From Gammaproteobacteria bacterium (GTDB taxonomy: Bacteria > Pseudomonadota > Gammaproteobacteria > Ga0077536), in the NCBI GenBank assembly GCA_019747795.1, contig JAIEQK010000315.1, forward strand, positions 1 to 40,822: a DNA stretch of 40,822 nucleotides, written 5' to 3'. Every line of letters starts with the position of its first letter. Position 1 is the first letter of the stretch. Below, one piece after another: positions 33,620 to 40,822 of the stretch. The position numbers and the translations under genes were made by a program. The notes under the pieces are model-generated. The model was not told the origin of the DNA. It saw only the letters and a list, made by a program, of their open reading frames with translations, and did no database searches.

Positions 33620-35437
33620 TCAACCCGTGCTCAGACTGTCGGCGGTGCCGACGTCACTGAACTGGAGTTCGGCGAGGCGCGCGTACAGTCCGCCGCCCTC
33701 GGTGAGATCCTCGTGCGTGCCGCTCGCGACGATGCGGCCGGCGTCCATCACCACGATGCGGTCGGCGCGGCGCACGGTCGCTAGACGATGGGCGATCACC
33801 AAGGTCGCGCGGTCGTGGACCAGGTCCTCGAGCGCCGCCTGCACCGCCAATTCAGACTCCGCGTCGAGTGCGCTGGTCGCCTCGTCGAGCAGCAGGATGG
33901 CGGGCTGCTTCAGCACCGCGCGCGCAATCGAGATGCGCTGCTGCTGGCCGCCCGAGAGTCGCACGCCCCGTTCGCCGACCTGGGTGTGATAGCCGTCGGG
34001 GAGCCGCTCGATGAATTCGGCCGCGGCGGCCGCGCGCGCCGCGGCGCGTACTTCTTCGTCGCTGGCGTCGGGCCGTCCGTAGCGGATGTTCTCCAGGATG
34101 CTGTCCGCGAACAGCACGGTGTCCTGCGCGACGATGGCGATGTGCGCGCGCAGCTCGCGGGGATCGACGTGGGCCAAGTCCACGCCGTCCAGCAGGATGC
34201 GCCCGGCCTGCGGCCGGTAGAAGGCGAGCGCGAGCGCCAGCACGCTGCTCTTGCCGGCGCCGGACGGGCCGACCAGCGCGACCGTTTCGCCGCGCCGGAG
34301 CGTCAGCGAGAAATCGCTCAACGCGGGCGGCGTCGGCCGAGAGGGATAGCTGAAGCGCACGTGTTCGAAGCTGAGTTCGCCGCGGCACGGCACGGGCAGC
34401 GGCGTGGGCGTCGCCGGCAGCGGCGGATCGGGCCGCACGCCCAGCAGTTCCACCAGCCTCTCGGTGGCGCCGCCGGCCTGCTGCAGGGCGCCGAAAATCT
34501 CCGACAGGCCGGCGGTCGAACCGCCCGCGAACACCGCGTACAGCAGGAACTGGCCCAGCTGGCCGCCGCTCATGCGACCGCTGACCACGTCCTGCGCGCC
34601 CACCCACAGCACGAACACCAGCGCGGCGAACACCATGGAGATGGCGTAGGCGGTGAGCAGCGCGCGCTGGCGGATGCGCTTGCGGGCCGCGAGGAAGGCC
34701 TGTTCGACCGCCTGCTCGTAGCGCGCGCCGTGCAAGGCCTCGAGGGTGTAGGCCTGCACCAGCGACATCGCGTTCAGCACCTCGCCCGCCAGCGCGGAGG
34801 TGTCCGCGAGCCGGTCCTGGCTCGCGCGGGACAGCACCCGCACGCGGCGGCCGGCGAGGATGATCGGCACCACCACCAGCGGGATCACCAGCAGGATGAT
34901 GCCGGTCAGGCGAGGGCTGGTGATGGTCAGCATCACCACCGAGCCGCCGAGGGTCAGGGAACTGCGCAGCGCGACCGACAGGCTGCTGCCGACCACGTTC
35001 TGGATGAGCGTGGTGTCGGTGGTGAGGCGCGAGAGCAGTTCGCCGCTCTTGGTCACTTCGAAGAAGGACGGCGACAGGCCGAGCACGTGGCGGAACACCG
35101 CCGAGCGCAGGTCGGCCACCACCCGTTCGCCGAGCCAGGAGACCAGGTAGAAGCGCAGCGCGGCGAAGCAGGCGGTCGCGACCGCGAGCACGAAGAGTCC
35201 CAGGAAGTAGCGATCGACCGCCGCGCCGTGGGCATTGCTCAAGCCCGCGTCGATCACGTGGCGCACCGCGACCGGCATGCCGAGCGACGCGCCCGCGGCG
35301 GCCAGCAGGGCCACGAGTGCTGCGGCGATGATGCCGCGATAGGGGGAGAGGAAGGGGCGCAGGCCGCGCAGGCCGGCGAGGCGTCGCCGCGCGCGTGGCG
35401 CGTCGGGCGCTGCGCCCGCTGCGGTGGGAGAGTTCAT
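33620..35437 (-). CDS. MsbA-like ABC exporter (fused permease and ATPase)
   Basis: 605 residues from the ATG at 35437; the longer open frame upstream is not needed. The membrane domain (about 25-330) has six helices. The ATPase domain (about 355-595) has Walker A GPSGAGKS (390-397), the Q-loop AQDTVLF, the signature LSGGQQQR (494-501), Walker B ILLLDEATS (514-522) and the H-loop IAHRLATV. This is a half transporter that dimerises in the inner membrane, related to lipid and drug exporters of the MsbA/LmrA group. Substrate not readable. The KSGELLSRLTTDTTLIQNVVG segment is typical of this group in proteobacteria. It is divergent from the DUF938 gene. Confidence 0.92.
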   Translation of the reverse strand: MNSPTAAGAAPDAPRARRRLAGLRGLRPFLSPYRGIIAAALVALLAAAGASLGMPVAVRHVIDAGLSNAHGAAVDRYFLGLFVLAVATACFAALRFYLVSWLGERVVADLRSAVFRHVLGLSPSFFEVTKSGELLSRLTTDTTLIQNVVGSSLSVALRSSLTLGGSVVMLTITSPRLTGIILLVIPLVVVPIILAGRRVRVLSRASQDRLADTSALAGEVLNAMSLVQAYTLEALHGARYEQAVEQAFLAARKRIRQRALLTAYAISMVFAALVFVLWVGAQDVVSGRMSGGQLGQFLLYAVFAGGSTAGLSEIFGALQQAGGATERLVELLGVRPDPPLPATPTPLPVPCRGELSFEHVRFSYPSRPTPPALSDFSLTLRRGETVALVGPSGAGKSSVLALALAFYRPQAGRILLDGVDLAHVDPRELRAHIAIVAQDTVLFADSILENIRYGRPDASDEEVRAAARAAAAAEFIERLPDGYHTQVGERGVRLSGGQQQRISIARAVLKQPAILLLDEATSALDAESELAVQAALEDLVHDRATLVIAHRLATVRRADRIVVMDAGRIVASGTHEDLTEGGGLYARLAELQFSDVGTADSLSTG

Positions 35438-35527
35438 GCTGGTGCCGGGTGTGAGGGCGAAGTAGCGCGACCTTAGCACAGCCCGTGCTTCGCTCGCCGC
35501 GCGAGTGTGATCGCCGGGCGCTGCGGC

Positions 35528-35533
35528 TAGACT
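35528..35533 (+). promoter_or_regulatory. Possible -10 box immediately before the DUF938 gene
   Basis: TAGACT ends only six bases before the ATG at 35540 and no Shine-Dalgarno sequence lies between. If it is a real -10, the transcript would start at the ATG itself (leaderless). No clear -35. Confidence 0.3.
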
Positions 35534-35539
35534 GGCGCG

Positions 35540-36151
35540 ATGTTCCAGGACTTCAGCCCCGCCGCCGAGCGCAACAAGGCGCCCATCCTCGCGGCGCTCG
35601 AACCCTTGCTCGAATCTGCACGCGAGGTGCTCGAGATCGGCGCCGGCAGCGGCCAGCACGCCTGTCACTTCGCCGCCGCGCTGCCATGGCTGCGCTGGCA
35701 GGCGAGCGAGCATCCGGCAGGTGTCGTGGCGCTGGCCGTGAACCTGGCCGGCGCGCATATCCCGCTGCCGGCGCCGCTCGCGCTGGACGTGCGCCTGAAG
35801 ACCTGGCCCGTGACGGCGGTCGACGCGGTCTACGCCGCGAACGTCGTGCATTGCATGCCATGGCCCGCGGTAGAAGCCTTGTTCGCCGGCGTCGCCCGAG
35901 TGCTGCGGGCCGGCGGTCCCTTACTCTTGTACGGGCCGTTCAATCGCGATGGTCGCTTCACCAGCGAAGGCAATCTGCGTCTCGACGCCTGGGCGCGCGG
36001 CCTCGATCCCGACTTCGGGCTGCGCGATCTCGCCGAGCTCGAAGCGCTGGCGGCGCGGGTCGGACTGGCGCTGTGCGAGAATCTCGCGCTGCCCGCCAAC
36101 AACCAGTTGCTGGTGTGGCGACACGCCTCCACGCAGAAGACAGGCAGGTGA
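35540..36151 (+). CDS. DUF938 family SAM-dependent methyltransferase-like protein
   Basis: 203 residues, the family's usual size. The start FQDFSPAAERNKAPILAAL and SAM motif VLEIGAGSGQHACHFAAALP (about 31-50) are diagnostic of DUF938. Later marks are SEHPAG, VYAANVVHCMPWPAVEALFAGVARVL and GPFNRDGRFTSEGNLRLDAWARGLDPDFGLRD. The reaction is unknown. No ribosome-binding site is visible before the ATG. The acyl-CoA synthetase ATG is two bases after its stop, so the two are coupled. Confidence 0.85.
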   Translation: MFQDFSPAAERNKAPILAALEPLLESAREVLEIGAGSGQHACHFAAALPWLRWQASEHPAGVVALAVNLAGAHIPLPAPLALDVRLKTWPVTAVDAVYAANVVHCMPWPAVEALFAGVARVLRAGGPLLLYGPFNRDGRFTSEGNLRLDAWARGLDPDFGLRDLAELEALAARVGLALCENLALPANNQLLVWRHASTQKTGR

Positions 36152-36153
36152 CC

Positions 36154-37740
36154 ATGCTGCACGCCTCGCGCGATCTGACCGCGCTGCTCGCCGATGCGCC
36201 CGACGAAGTCGTCGCGCTGCGCTACGCCGGCCGCGCGATGACCTTTGCCGAACTGCGCGCGGAGAGCGCGCGGGTGGCGTCCGGCCTCGCGGCCCTCGGC
36301 CTGGGACCGGGCGACCGCATCGCGGTGTGGCTGCCGAACATCCCTGCCTGGCTCACGCTCTTGTTCGCCTGCGCGCGGCTCGGCGCCATCCTGGTGTCGG
36401 TCAACACGCGCTTTCGCGCCCACGAGGTGGCGGACATCGTCGGCCGTTCCGGCTGTCGCATGCTGGTGCTGTGGCCGACGTTCAAGGCCATCGACTTCGC
36501 CGGCATTCTGGCCGAGGTGCCGCCGGCCGCGCTCGGCGCCGTCGAGCGCGTCATCGTCTACAGCGAAACGCAGGACGAAACGCCCGGTGAACCGCTGCCC
36601 GGCGTGCCGAGCACGCGCTACGCGGACCTCGACGGTCCGCCAACTTCGGTTGCCGGCGGGCCGGACGCGCGCTGCGTGATCTTCACCACTTCCGGCACCA
36701 CCAAGGCTCCGAAATTCGTGTGCCACGTGCAGGGCACGGTCGCCCGCCACGCGGCCGACGCGGCCCGCGCCCTCGGCCTCGACGACGGGCCGTGCCGCGT
36801 GCTGCAGGCGCTGCCGCTGTGCGGCGTCTACGGCTTCACGCAGGCGCTGGCCGCGCTCGTCGCGCGCGCGCCCATGGAAGTGATGCCGGTGTTCGACGCG
36901 CCGCAGGCGGCGCGCCTGGTGCGCGAACTCGGCATCACGCACATGAACGGCGTCGACGACATGATCGACCGCATGTTGGCCGAGGTCGATGAGCCGCAGG
37001 CTTTTCCGAGCCTGCGTCACTTCGGCTTCGCGCTGTTCAACCCGGCGTTGGAGGACATCGTCGAGCGCGCGGCGGCGCGCGGCGTGACGCTGCGCGGGTT
37101 GTACGGCATGAGCGAATGCCATGCGCTGTACGCGCTGCAGCCGCTCGACCTGCCGGCGGCCGAACGGCGCAAGGGCGGCGGCCTGCCGGTCGCGCCCGAG
37201 GCGCGGGTGCGCGTGCGCGACCCGGAGAGCGGCGAACTGCTGCCGGTCGGCGTCGCCGGCGAACTCGAGATCGCCGGGCCGAGCCTGATGCACGAATACT
37301 TCGGCGACCCGGCCGCCACCGCCGCGACGTTCACCGCCGACGGCTACCTGCGCACCGGCGACCTCGGCTATCTCGAGACGGATGGCCGCTTCTGCTACCT
37401 GGCGCGCATGGGCGACACGCTGCGCCTGGGCGGCTTCCTCACCAGCCCGCTCGAGATCGAGTCCGCGCTCGATCAGCATCCGCAGGTGCTGAGCAGCCAG
37501 GTGGTGGCGGTACAGGTCGACGGCGCGCCGGCGCCGGTGGCCTTCGTCCTCGCGCGCGACGGCGAGGTGGACGCGGAGGCGGTGATGGCGCACTGCCGCG
37601 CGCGTCTGGCCGGCTACAAGGCGCCGAAGCGCGTATTCGTGCTGGAAGCGTTCCCGACCACCTTGAGCGCGAACGGCACCAAGATCCAGAAGGCGAAACT
37701 GCGCGCGCTGGCCGAGGAGCGCCTCGCGCGGGGCGGCTGA
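36154..37740 (+). CDS. AMP-dependent acyl-CoA synthetase
   Basis: 528 residues. It activates a carboxylic acid as acyl-AMP and then acyl-CoA. The phosphate loop is FTTSGTTKAPKF (178-188). Motif A5 is YGMSECHAL (317-325). The hinge region is YLRTGDLGYLETDGRF (398-413) followed by ARMGDTLRLGGFLTSPLEIE. The C-terminal catalytic lysine lies in SANGTKIQKAKL (Lys510 or Lys513). The acid chain length or ring cannot be read. It starts two bases after the DUF938 stop and is followed after 50 bases by an SDR gene with its own strong ribosome-binding site. The cluster looks like an organic-acid degradation unit. Confidence 0.9.
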   Translation: MLHASRDLTALLADAPDEVVALRYAGRAMTFAELRAESARVASGLAALGLGPGDRIAVWLPNIPAWLTLLFACARLGAILVSVNTRFRAHEVADIVGRSGCRMLVLWPTFKAIDFAGILAEVPPAALGAVERVIVYSETQDETPGEPLPGVPSTRYADLDGPPTSVAGGPDARCVIFTTSGTTKAPKFVCHVQGTVARHAADAARALGLDDGPCRVLQALPLCGVYGFTQALAALVARAPMEVMPVFDAPQAARLVRELGITHMNGVDDMIDRMLAEVDEPQAFPSLRHFGFALFNPALEDIVERAAARGVTLRGLYGMSECHALYALQPLDLPAAERRKGGGLPVAPEARVRVRDPESGELLPVGVAGELEIAGPSLMHEYFGDPAATAATFTADGYLRTGDLGYLETDGRFCYLARMGDTLRLGGFLTSPLEIESALDQHPQVLSSQVVAVQVDGAPAPVAFVLARDGEVDAEAVMAHCRARLAGYKAPKRVFVLEAFPTTLSANGTKIQKAKLRALAEERLARGG

Positions 37741-37790
37741 GGCCAGAGCATTCAAAGTCCAATCAACGAAACATTCGAGGGGAGAGAGTC

Positions 37791-38570
37791 ATGCCACGTC
37801 TGAGCAAACTGAGCCGCAGCATCGCCGGCAAGACAGCGCTGGTCACCGGCGCGGCGAGCGGCATGGGCCGTGCCACCGCCCACCTGTTCGCCGACGAGGG
37901 CGCGCATGTCGCGGTGACTGATCTCGATGCCGACAAGGTCGCGCGCGTGGTCGAGGAGATCACGGCGGCCGGCGGCAGCGCTGCGGGCTGGGTGCTGGAC
38001 GTCAGCAGCGCCGCGCAGCGCGAGCAGGTGGTCAGCGAAATCGTCGCGCGCTGGGGCGGGCTCGACATCCTGGTCAACAACGCCGGCATCTCGCGCCAGC
38101 TCGATCTCGATGCCGAGGACTACGTGGCGGTCTGGAACAAGCACCTCGACGTGCTGCTCACCGCCCAGGTGATGCTCATTCGCGTGTGCATGCCGCATCT
38201 CTTGAAGAGCGGCGGCGGGCGCATCGTCAACATCGCCTCGACCGAGGGCCTGGGCGCGACGCGCGGCTTCAGCCCCTACACCGCGGCCAAGACCGGCGTC
38301 ATCGGCCTGACGCGCTCACTGGCGGTGGAATTCGGCACGCGCAACGTGACGGTCAACTGCATCTGTCCGGGACCGATCAACACCGGCATGACGGCCGAGA
38401 TCCCGGACAATGCCAAGGCCGAGTTCGCGCGTCGCCGCGTCGCGCTCAAGCGTTACGCGGAGCCGGAGGAAGTGGCGCATGGCACGCTCAATTTCGTGTT
38501 GCCCGCAGCGCAGTACATCACCGGCCAGGTGCTGGCGGTGGACGGCGGGCTCACGGTGCGGAACGCCTGA
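37791..38570 (+). CDS. SDR-family oxidoreductase
   Basis: 259 residues, classical short-chain dehydrogenase. The NAD(P) loop is TGAASGMGR (19-27), with Asp44 after strand 2 (VTDLDAD) favouring NAD over NADP. The other marks are NNAG (96-99), Ser150 and the Tyr163/Lys167 pair in YTAAK, then CPGPINTGM. The end (ITGQVLAVDGGLTV) is standard. It would oxidise a secondary alcohol, for instance a 3-hydroxyacyl-CoA, or reduce a ketone. GGAG eight bases before the ATG is a good ribosome-binding site. It follows the acyl-CoA synthetase and probably shares its pathway. A strong hairpin follows. Confidence 0.92.
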   Translation: MPRLSKLSRSIAGKTALVTGAASGMGRATAHLFADEGAHVAVTDLDADKVARVVEEITAAGGSAAGWVLDVSSAAQREQVVSEIVARWGGLDILVNNAGISRQLDLDAEDYVAVWNKHLDVLLTAQVMLIRVCMPHLLKSGGGRIVNIASTEGLGATRGFSPYTAAKTGVIGLTRSLAVEFGTRNVTVNCICPGPINTGMTAEIPDNAKAEFARRRVALKRYAEPEEVAHGTLNFVLPAAQYITGQVLAVDGGLTVRNA

Positions 38571-38579
38571 GCGGGTGGG

Positions 38580-38605
38580 CGAGAGCGGCGCTCGCGCCGC
38601 TCTCG
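38580..38605. terminator. Hairpin between the converging SDR and glyoxalase genes
   Basis: A perfect 11-bp stem CGAGAGCGGCG/CGCCGCTCTCG with a CTCG loop, in the 41-base gap between the two stops. It probably terminates both transcripts. Confidence 0.6.
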
Positions 38606-38611
38606 TGGGTC

Positions 38612-39115
38612 TCAGGCGACGATCGCCTTCAGGCCCTGCGGGCTCAGGATCTCGATCCAGTAGCCGTCCGGATCCTTGATGAAGGCGATGCCCTTCATCT
38701 TGCCGTCGTCGGGTCGCTTGACGAACTCCACGCCCAGGGACTCGAAGCGCGCGCTCGCGGCATAGACGTCGGGCACCGAAATGCCGATGTGGCCGAAGCC
38801 GCGCGGATCGCTGTTGCCGTTGTGGTAGCCGGCGAAGGCCGGGTCGGATTCGCTGCCCCAGTTGTGGGTGAGCTCGATCAGCGCGGGGCGACCGAACACC
38901 CACTGGGCGCGTTCACCCTTGTCGCTGGGAATGCTCTCGCCGGGCGCGAGGTAGCCCATGAAGTACAGCGAGAACTGCATGCCCTCGAAGTCGTAGCGAT
39001 CGAGCAGGGTCATGCCGAGGACATCCTGGTAGAACGCGACCGAGACCTTCGGATCGCGTACGCGCAGCATGGTCTGGTTCATGACGAAACCGTCGGTAGG
39101 GGAGGCGTTGGCCAT
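38612..39115 (-). CDS. gloA: Glyoxalase I (lactoylglutathione lyase), zinc-type
   Basis: 167 residues. It turns the methylglyoxal-glutathione adduct into S-lactoylglutathione. Metal ligands by alignment with human glyoxalase I are Gln14 (NQTMLRV), Glu81 (IELTHNWG), His109 (FGHIGIS) and Glu155 (YWIEIL). The protein has the extra segments ([25 protein letters not shown] and the GNSDPRG loop) of the longer, zinc-dependent class found in eukaryotes and some pseudomonads. It lacks the short ~135-residue form of the E. coli nickel enzyme. GAGACC-type sequence rather than a clear SD precedes the ATG. It lies downstream of the PilZ gene. Confidence 0.93.
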   Translation of the reverse strand: MANASPTDGFVMNQTMLRVRDPKVSVAFYQDVLGMTLLDRYDFEGMQFSLYFMGYLAPGESIPSDKGERAQWVFGRPALIELTHNWGSESDPAFAGYHNGNSDPRGFGHIGISVPDVYAASARFESLGVEFVKRPDDGKMKGIAFIKDPDGYWIEILSPQGLKAIVA

Positions 39116-39145
39116 CGCGGGTCTCCGTGGTGCTGGGGAATGTCA

Positions 39146-39164
39146 CGCCGCGTGAGTCGCGGCG
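39146..39164. terminator. Possible hairpin terminator after the PilZ gene
   Basis: CGCCGCG pairs with CGCGGCG around a TGAGT loop, in the 86 bases between the PilZ stop and the glyoxalase start on the minus strand. No T-run. Confidence 0.4.
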
Positions 39165-39201
39165 GCAGGGCACTATAACCGGCGCGGGCGGACCGCAGAA
39201 G

Positions 39202-40338
39202 TCAGCCGAGGCGGCCGAAGGCGCGCGGCACCTGTTCGTCGTCGAGGGTTTTGTCGATGGCGTCGTAGAGTTCGCCGAGCAAGGGCACGACCCGCGTGCG
39301 GATGGCGTCGTACATGCAGCGTCGCACGCGCGGCGAATCGCAGTACTCGACCGTCGCCTGCCAGAAGATGCGGAAGGTGGTGGCCGGCTGCAGCGGGTTG
39401 TGCTCGAGGTCCAGCGCATGGCCGAGCACGTTGGCCAGGCGTACGTTGAGCTGGAACAGCTTGAGCTTGAACTTCTCCGCCGCGGCGTGACCGATCGCGA
39501 TGATGGTGGCGTCGCTCTCCACCACGCTGTCGGCCATCACACCTATCGGACCGCCGGCCGTGTTCTCGCCAGGGCGCCGCGCGCCGAGCACCGGCGCGAT
39601 GGTGAGTTCCTGGGTCTGGTCGAGATCGCTGGTGACGGCGAAGGCCTGCAGGAACAGGCGCTCGATGGTGCGACCGATGGGGATGGCCTTCTCGTCCAGC
39701 AGGTCCGCCTCGGCGCGCGCCTCGCGCGCTTCGCTGGGCCGGCCGCCCTCGGCCTCCTGGCGCAGTCGCTTGGTGGTCTCGGTGCGCAGGGTCCAGATGA
39801 TGTTCGGCAGGAGCTTCTCGGCGGTTCTGCGACAGGCGAGCATGGTCTTGCGTGCCTGCTGGCTCGCCTGGCGGCGCTGCTGGCCGGTGTCCTGGGCGCG
39901 CGCTTCCACTGCCGCCTGGGCGATGATCTTGAGTGCGTCGCGCAGGCTCTCGTCGTTGCGCTTGAAGCGCACGCCCATGCCGGTCGGGGTGCGCCACATG
40001 ATCTGCACCGGCACCTGCACCTTGTGCTGGCCGGCCTGCAGCGACTTGACCGTGAACTCGAGCCGGCCGCTGCTGCCCTGGTCGAGCGCCTCGCGGCCGG
40101 GTTCCGGCGTCTTGAGGTCGATCTTCAACGCCATGCCGGTGCTGCTGATGTCCTCGATGGTGCAAGCCACCGCGTAGCCCTTGCGGTCGACGACAATGGC
40201 CGGCAGCGACACTTCGTGCCGGATGCTGCCTCTGCGCTTGCCCCAGTCGTCCGGGGAGGCGACGCCTTCCACCTGCTCGTCAATCACGCTCGCGCCACTC
40301 GTCGCTCCAGGGATGATGCCCGCGCCACGGCACGACAC
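39202..40338 (-). CDS. PilZ-domain protein with DUF1631-like C-terminal region
   Basis: 378 residues from a GTG; no strong ribosome-binding site is visible and an internal GTG at 40287 is also possible. The N-terminal PilZ domain (about 33-130) keeps both c-di-GMP-binding motifs: RGSIR (36-40, RxxxR) and DISSTG (63-68, D/NxSxxG). The rest is helical. Its end resembles the DUF1631 family, which often carries PilZ: NVLGHALDLEHNPLQPATTFRIFWQATVEY then LLGELYDAIDKTLDDEQVP. The role is unknown, but it is a likely c-di-GMP receptor. A strong sigma-28-like promoter upstream suggests a place in the flagellar regulon, and a GGDEF enzyme is encoded 20 kb away. Confidence 0.83.
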   Translation of the reverse strand: MSCRGAGIIPGATSGASVIDEQVEGVASPDDWGKRRGSIRHEVSLPAIVVDRKGYAVACTIEDISSTGMALKIDLKTPEPGREALDQGSSGRLEFTVKSLQAGQHKVQVPVQIMWRTPTGMGVRFKRNDESLRDALKIIAQAAVEARAQDTGQQRRQASQQARKTMLACRRTAEKLLPNIIWTLRTETTKRLRQEAEGGRPSEAREARAEADLLDEKAIPIGRTIERLFLQAFAVTSDLDQTQELTIAPVLGARRPGENTAGGPIGVMADSVVESDATIIAIGHAAAEKFKLKLFQLNVRLANVLGHALDLEHNPLQPATTFRIFWQATVEYCDSPRVRRCMYDAIRTRVVPLLGELYDAIDKTLDDEQVPRAFGRLG

Positions 40339-40379
40339 TCGTGGCGGACACGAGGTGGGCGCTGGACGCGGCTACGATA

Positions 40380-40407
40380 ACATCGGCATCACCTGCTGCA
40401 AACCTTA
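40380..40407 (-). promoter_or_regulatory. Candidate sigma-28 promoter for the PilZ gene
   Basis: The minus strand reads TAAGGTTT (7 of 8 to TAAAGTTT), 12 bases, then GCCGATGT (6 of 8 to GCCGATAA), about 42-69 bases upstream of the GTG at 40338. This is the best -35 match among the three sigma-28-like sites in the window. The remaining 170-base gap to the next gene holds a terminator-like hairpin and no gene. Confidence 0.6.
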
Positions 40408-40468
40408 TCTTTTTTGCAAAACATGGATTTGCGGAGGACTCTCGAAGTCTCGCCGCAGGGCCGGCGAG

Positions 40469-40498
40469 ACCGGCCCGAGTCGGTCGACACGGGCCGGT
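40469..40498. terminator. Hairpin after the glycine-zipper gene
   Basis: ACCGGCCCG pairs with CGGGCCGGT, and inside it GTCG pairs with CGAC around a 2-base loop, with one A-A mismatch between. It lies ten bases beyond the stop of the minus-strand gene, consistent with a terminator, though without a T-run. Confidence 0.55.
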
Positions 40499-40507
40499 GT
40501 TGGCCGA

Positions 40508-40822
40508 TCAGTAGCCGGGGGGCGGCGGCGTATTGGGCGCCGGGTAGCTGCTCGCCGGCGGCGGCGGGGTGTAGGCGGGGGTGGCCGGCGCGCTCTGCTG
40601 GTACTTGGCGACGCTGGCCGGCACCGGCACCTGGTGACCCTTGGCGTACATGCATTGAATGTAGGCGTCGTCATAGCGGTTCTGGGCGAGGTAGCCGCTG
40701 CCGCTGTAGGAGTCGCTGGCCGAGGCGCTGCCGAACAGGAGTCCGCTGCCACCGCCGATGGCCGCGCCGGCGGCGGGGTCGCCCGACGCGGCGCCAATCA
40801 GCGCGCCGGCCGCGGCGCCGAC
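40508..40822 (-). CDS. Glycine-zipper (YMGG-like) envelope protein, N-terminus outside the window
   Basis: At least 104 residues, open to the right edge. The first part is a Gly/Ala-rich membrane-active repeat (VGAAAGALIGAASGDPAAG then AAIGGGSGLLFGSASASD), the glycine-zipper pattern. The second part holds YLAQNRYDDAYIQCMYAKGHQVPVP, a sequence I associate with small glycine-zipper envelope proteins of gammaproteobacteria. The end is a Pro/Ala/Tyr tail (TPPPPASSYPAPNTPPPPGY). The start, and any signal peptide or lipobox, lies beyond the window. Function unknown. Confidence 0.75.
   Translation of the reverse strand, partial: VGAAAGALIGAASGDPAAGAAIGGGSGLLFGSASASDSYSGSGYLAQNRYDDAYIQCMYAKGHQVPVPASVAKYQQSAPATPAYTPPPPASSYPAPNTPPPPGY

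Noticed and set aside
35830-37755. A 641-codon minus-strand open frame opposite the acyl-CoA synthetase gene
   Set aside because: The composition is that of a shadow frame, with no motifs; the plus strand carries all AMP-ligase motifs.

Overview
The window is about 41 kb of dense, very GC-rich (roughly 68-70% by eye) bacterial chromosome. The organism is Gram-negative and flagellated: there is a MotA/MotB stator, a transmembrane chemoreceptor, an OprB-type porin, an RND exporter and several periplasmic proteins. Protein style, the glycine-zipper and PilZ proteins and the promoter motifs suggest an uncultured or little-studied gammaproteobacterium; this is inference. I see no rRNA, tRNA, CRISPR array, transposase, integrase or phage gene.

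Layout. 1-1871: motB (cut by the left edge) and motA, behind a candidate sigma-28 promoter. 2021-3232: a class III CoA-transferase. 3246-3599: a 125-bp unit repeated nearly three times. 3600-6030: a putative Na+/H+ antiporter and an FHA-domain protein. 6284-10142: an RND/MMPL exporter and an acyl-CoA dehydrogenase. 10446-12499: an exported SurE phosphatase and a methyltransferase whose best start is followed by an in-frame TAA. 12587-15689: acoA-acoB-acoC, a 2-oxoacid/acetoin dehydrogenase operon without E3. 15863-18489: SnoaL-like protein, PLP dehydratase, GFA/CENP-V protein and PaiB-like flavin protein. 18494-21016: a degenerate inorganic-pyrophosphatase-like protein, a membrane GGDEF diguanylate cyclase and a methyltransferase. 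21035-22245: alpha/beta hydrolase plus cupin. 22316-26696: an OlsF-type double acyltransferase, a ferritin-like di-iron protein, a sterol-desaturase-type hydroxylase and a Cys-rich secreted protein. 27067-29569: a GST, an LLM flavin oxidoreductase and a small secreted protein. 29580-33412: an OprB porin behind a chemoreceptor gene split by an in-frame TGA. 33620-35437: an MsbA-like ABC exporter. 35540-39115: DUF938 methyltransferase, acyl-CoA synthetase, SDR and glyoxalase I. 39202-40338: a PilZ protein. 40508 to the right edge: a glycine-zipper protein (partial).

Two themes link the genes. The first is lipid and acyl-CoA chemistry: CoA-transferase, acyl-CoA dehydrogenase, acyl-CoA synthetase, SDR, E1/E2 complex, OlsF-like acyltransferase and membrane hydroxylase. 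The second is motility and c-di-GMP: motAB, chemoreceptor, GGDEF and PilZ proteins. Three of the motility-type genes (motAB, chemoreceptor, PilZ) each carry a sigma-28-like site with the same 12-nt spacer in my alignment.

No clearly new multi-gene system is present. The points most worth checking are the two nonsense codons in otherwise intact genes, the sigma-28-like triad, the putative hydroxylated aminolipid locus, and the pyrophosphatase paralogue that has lost substrate-binding residues.
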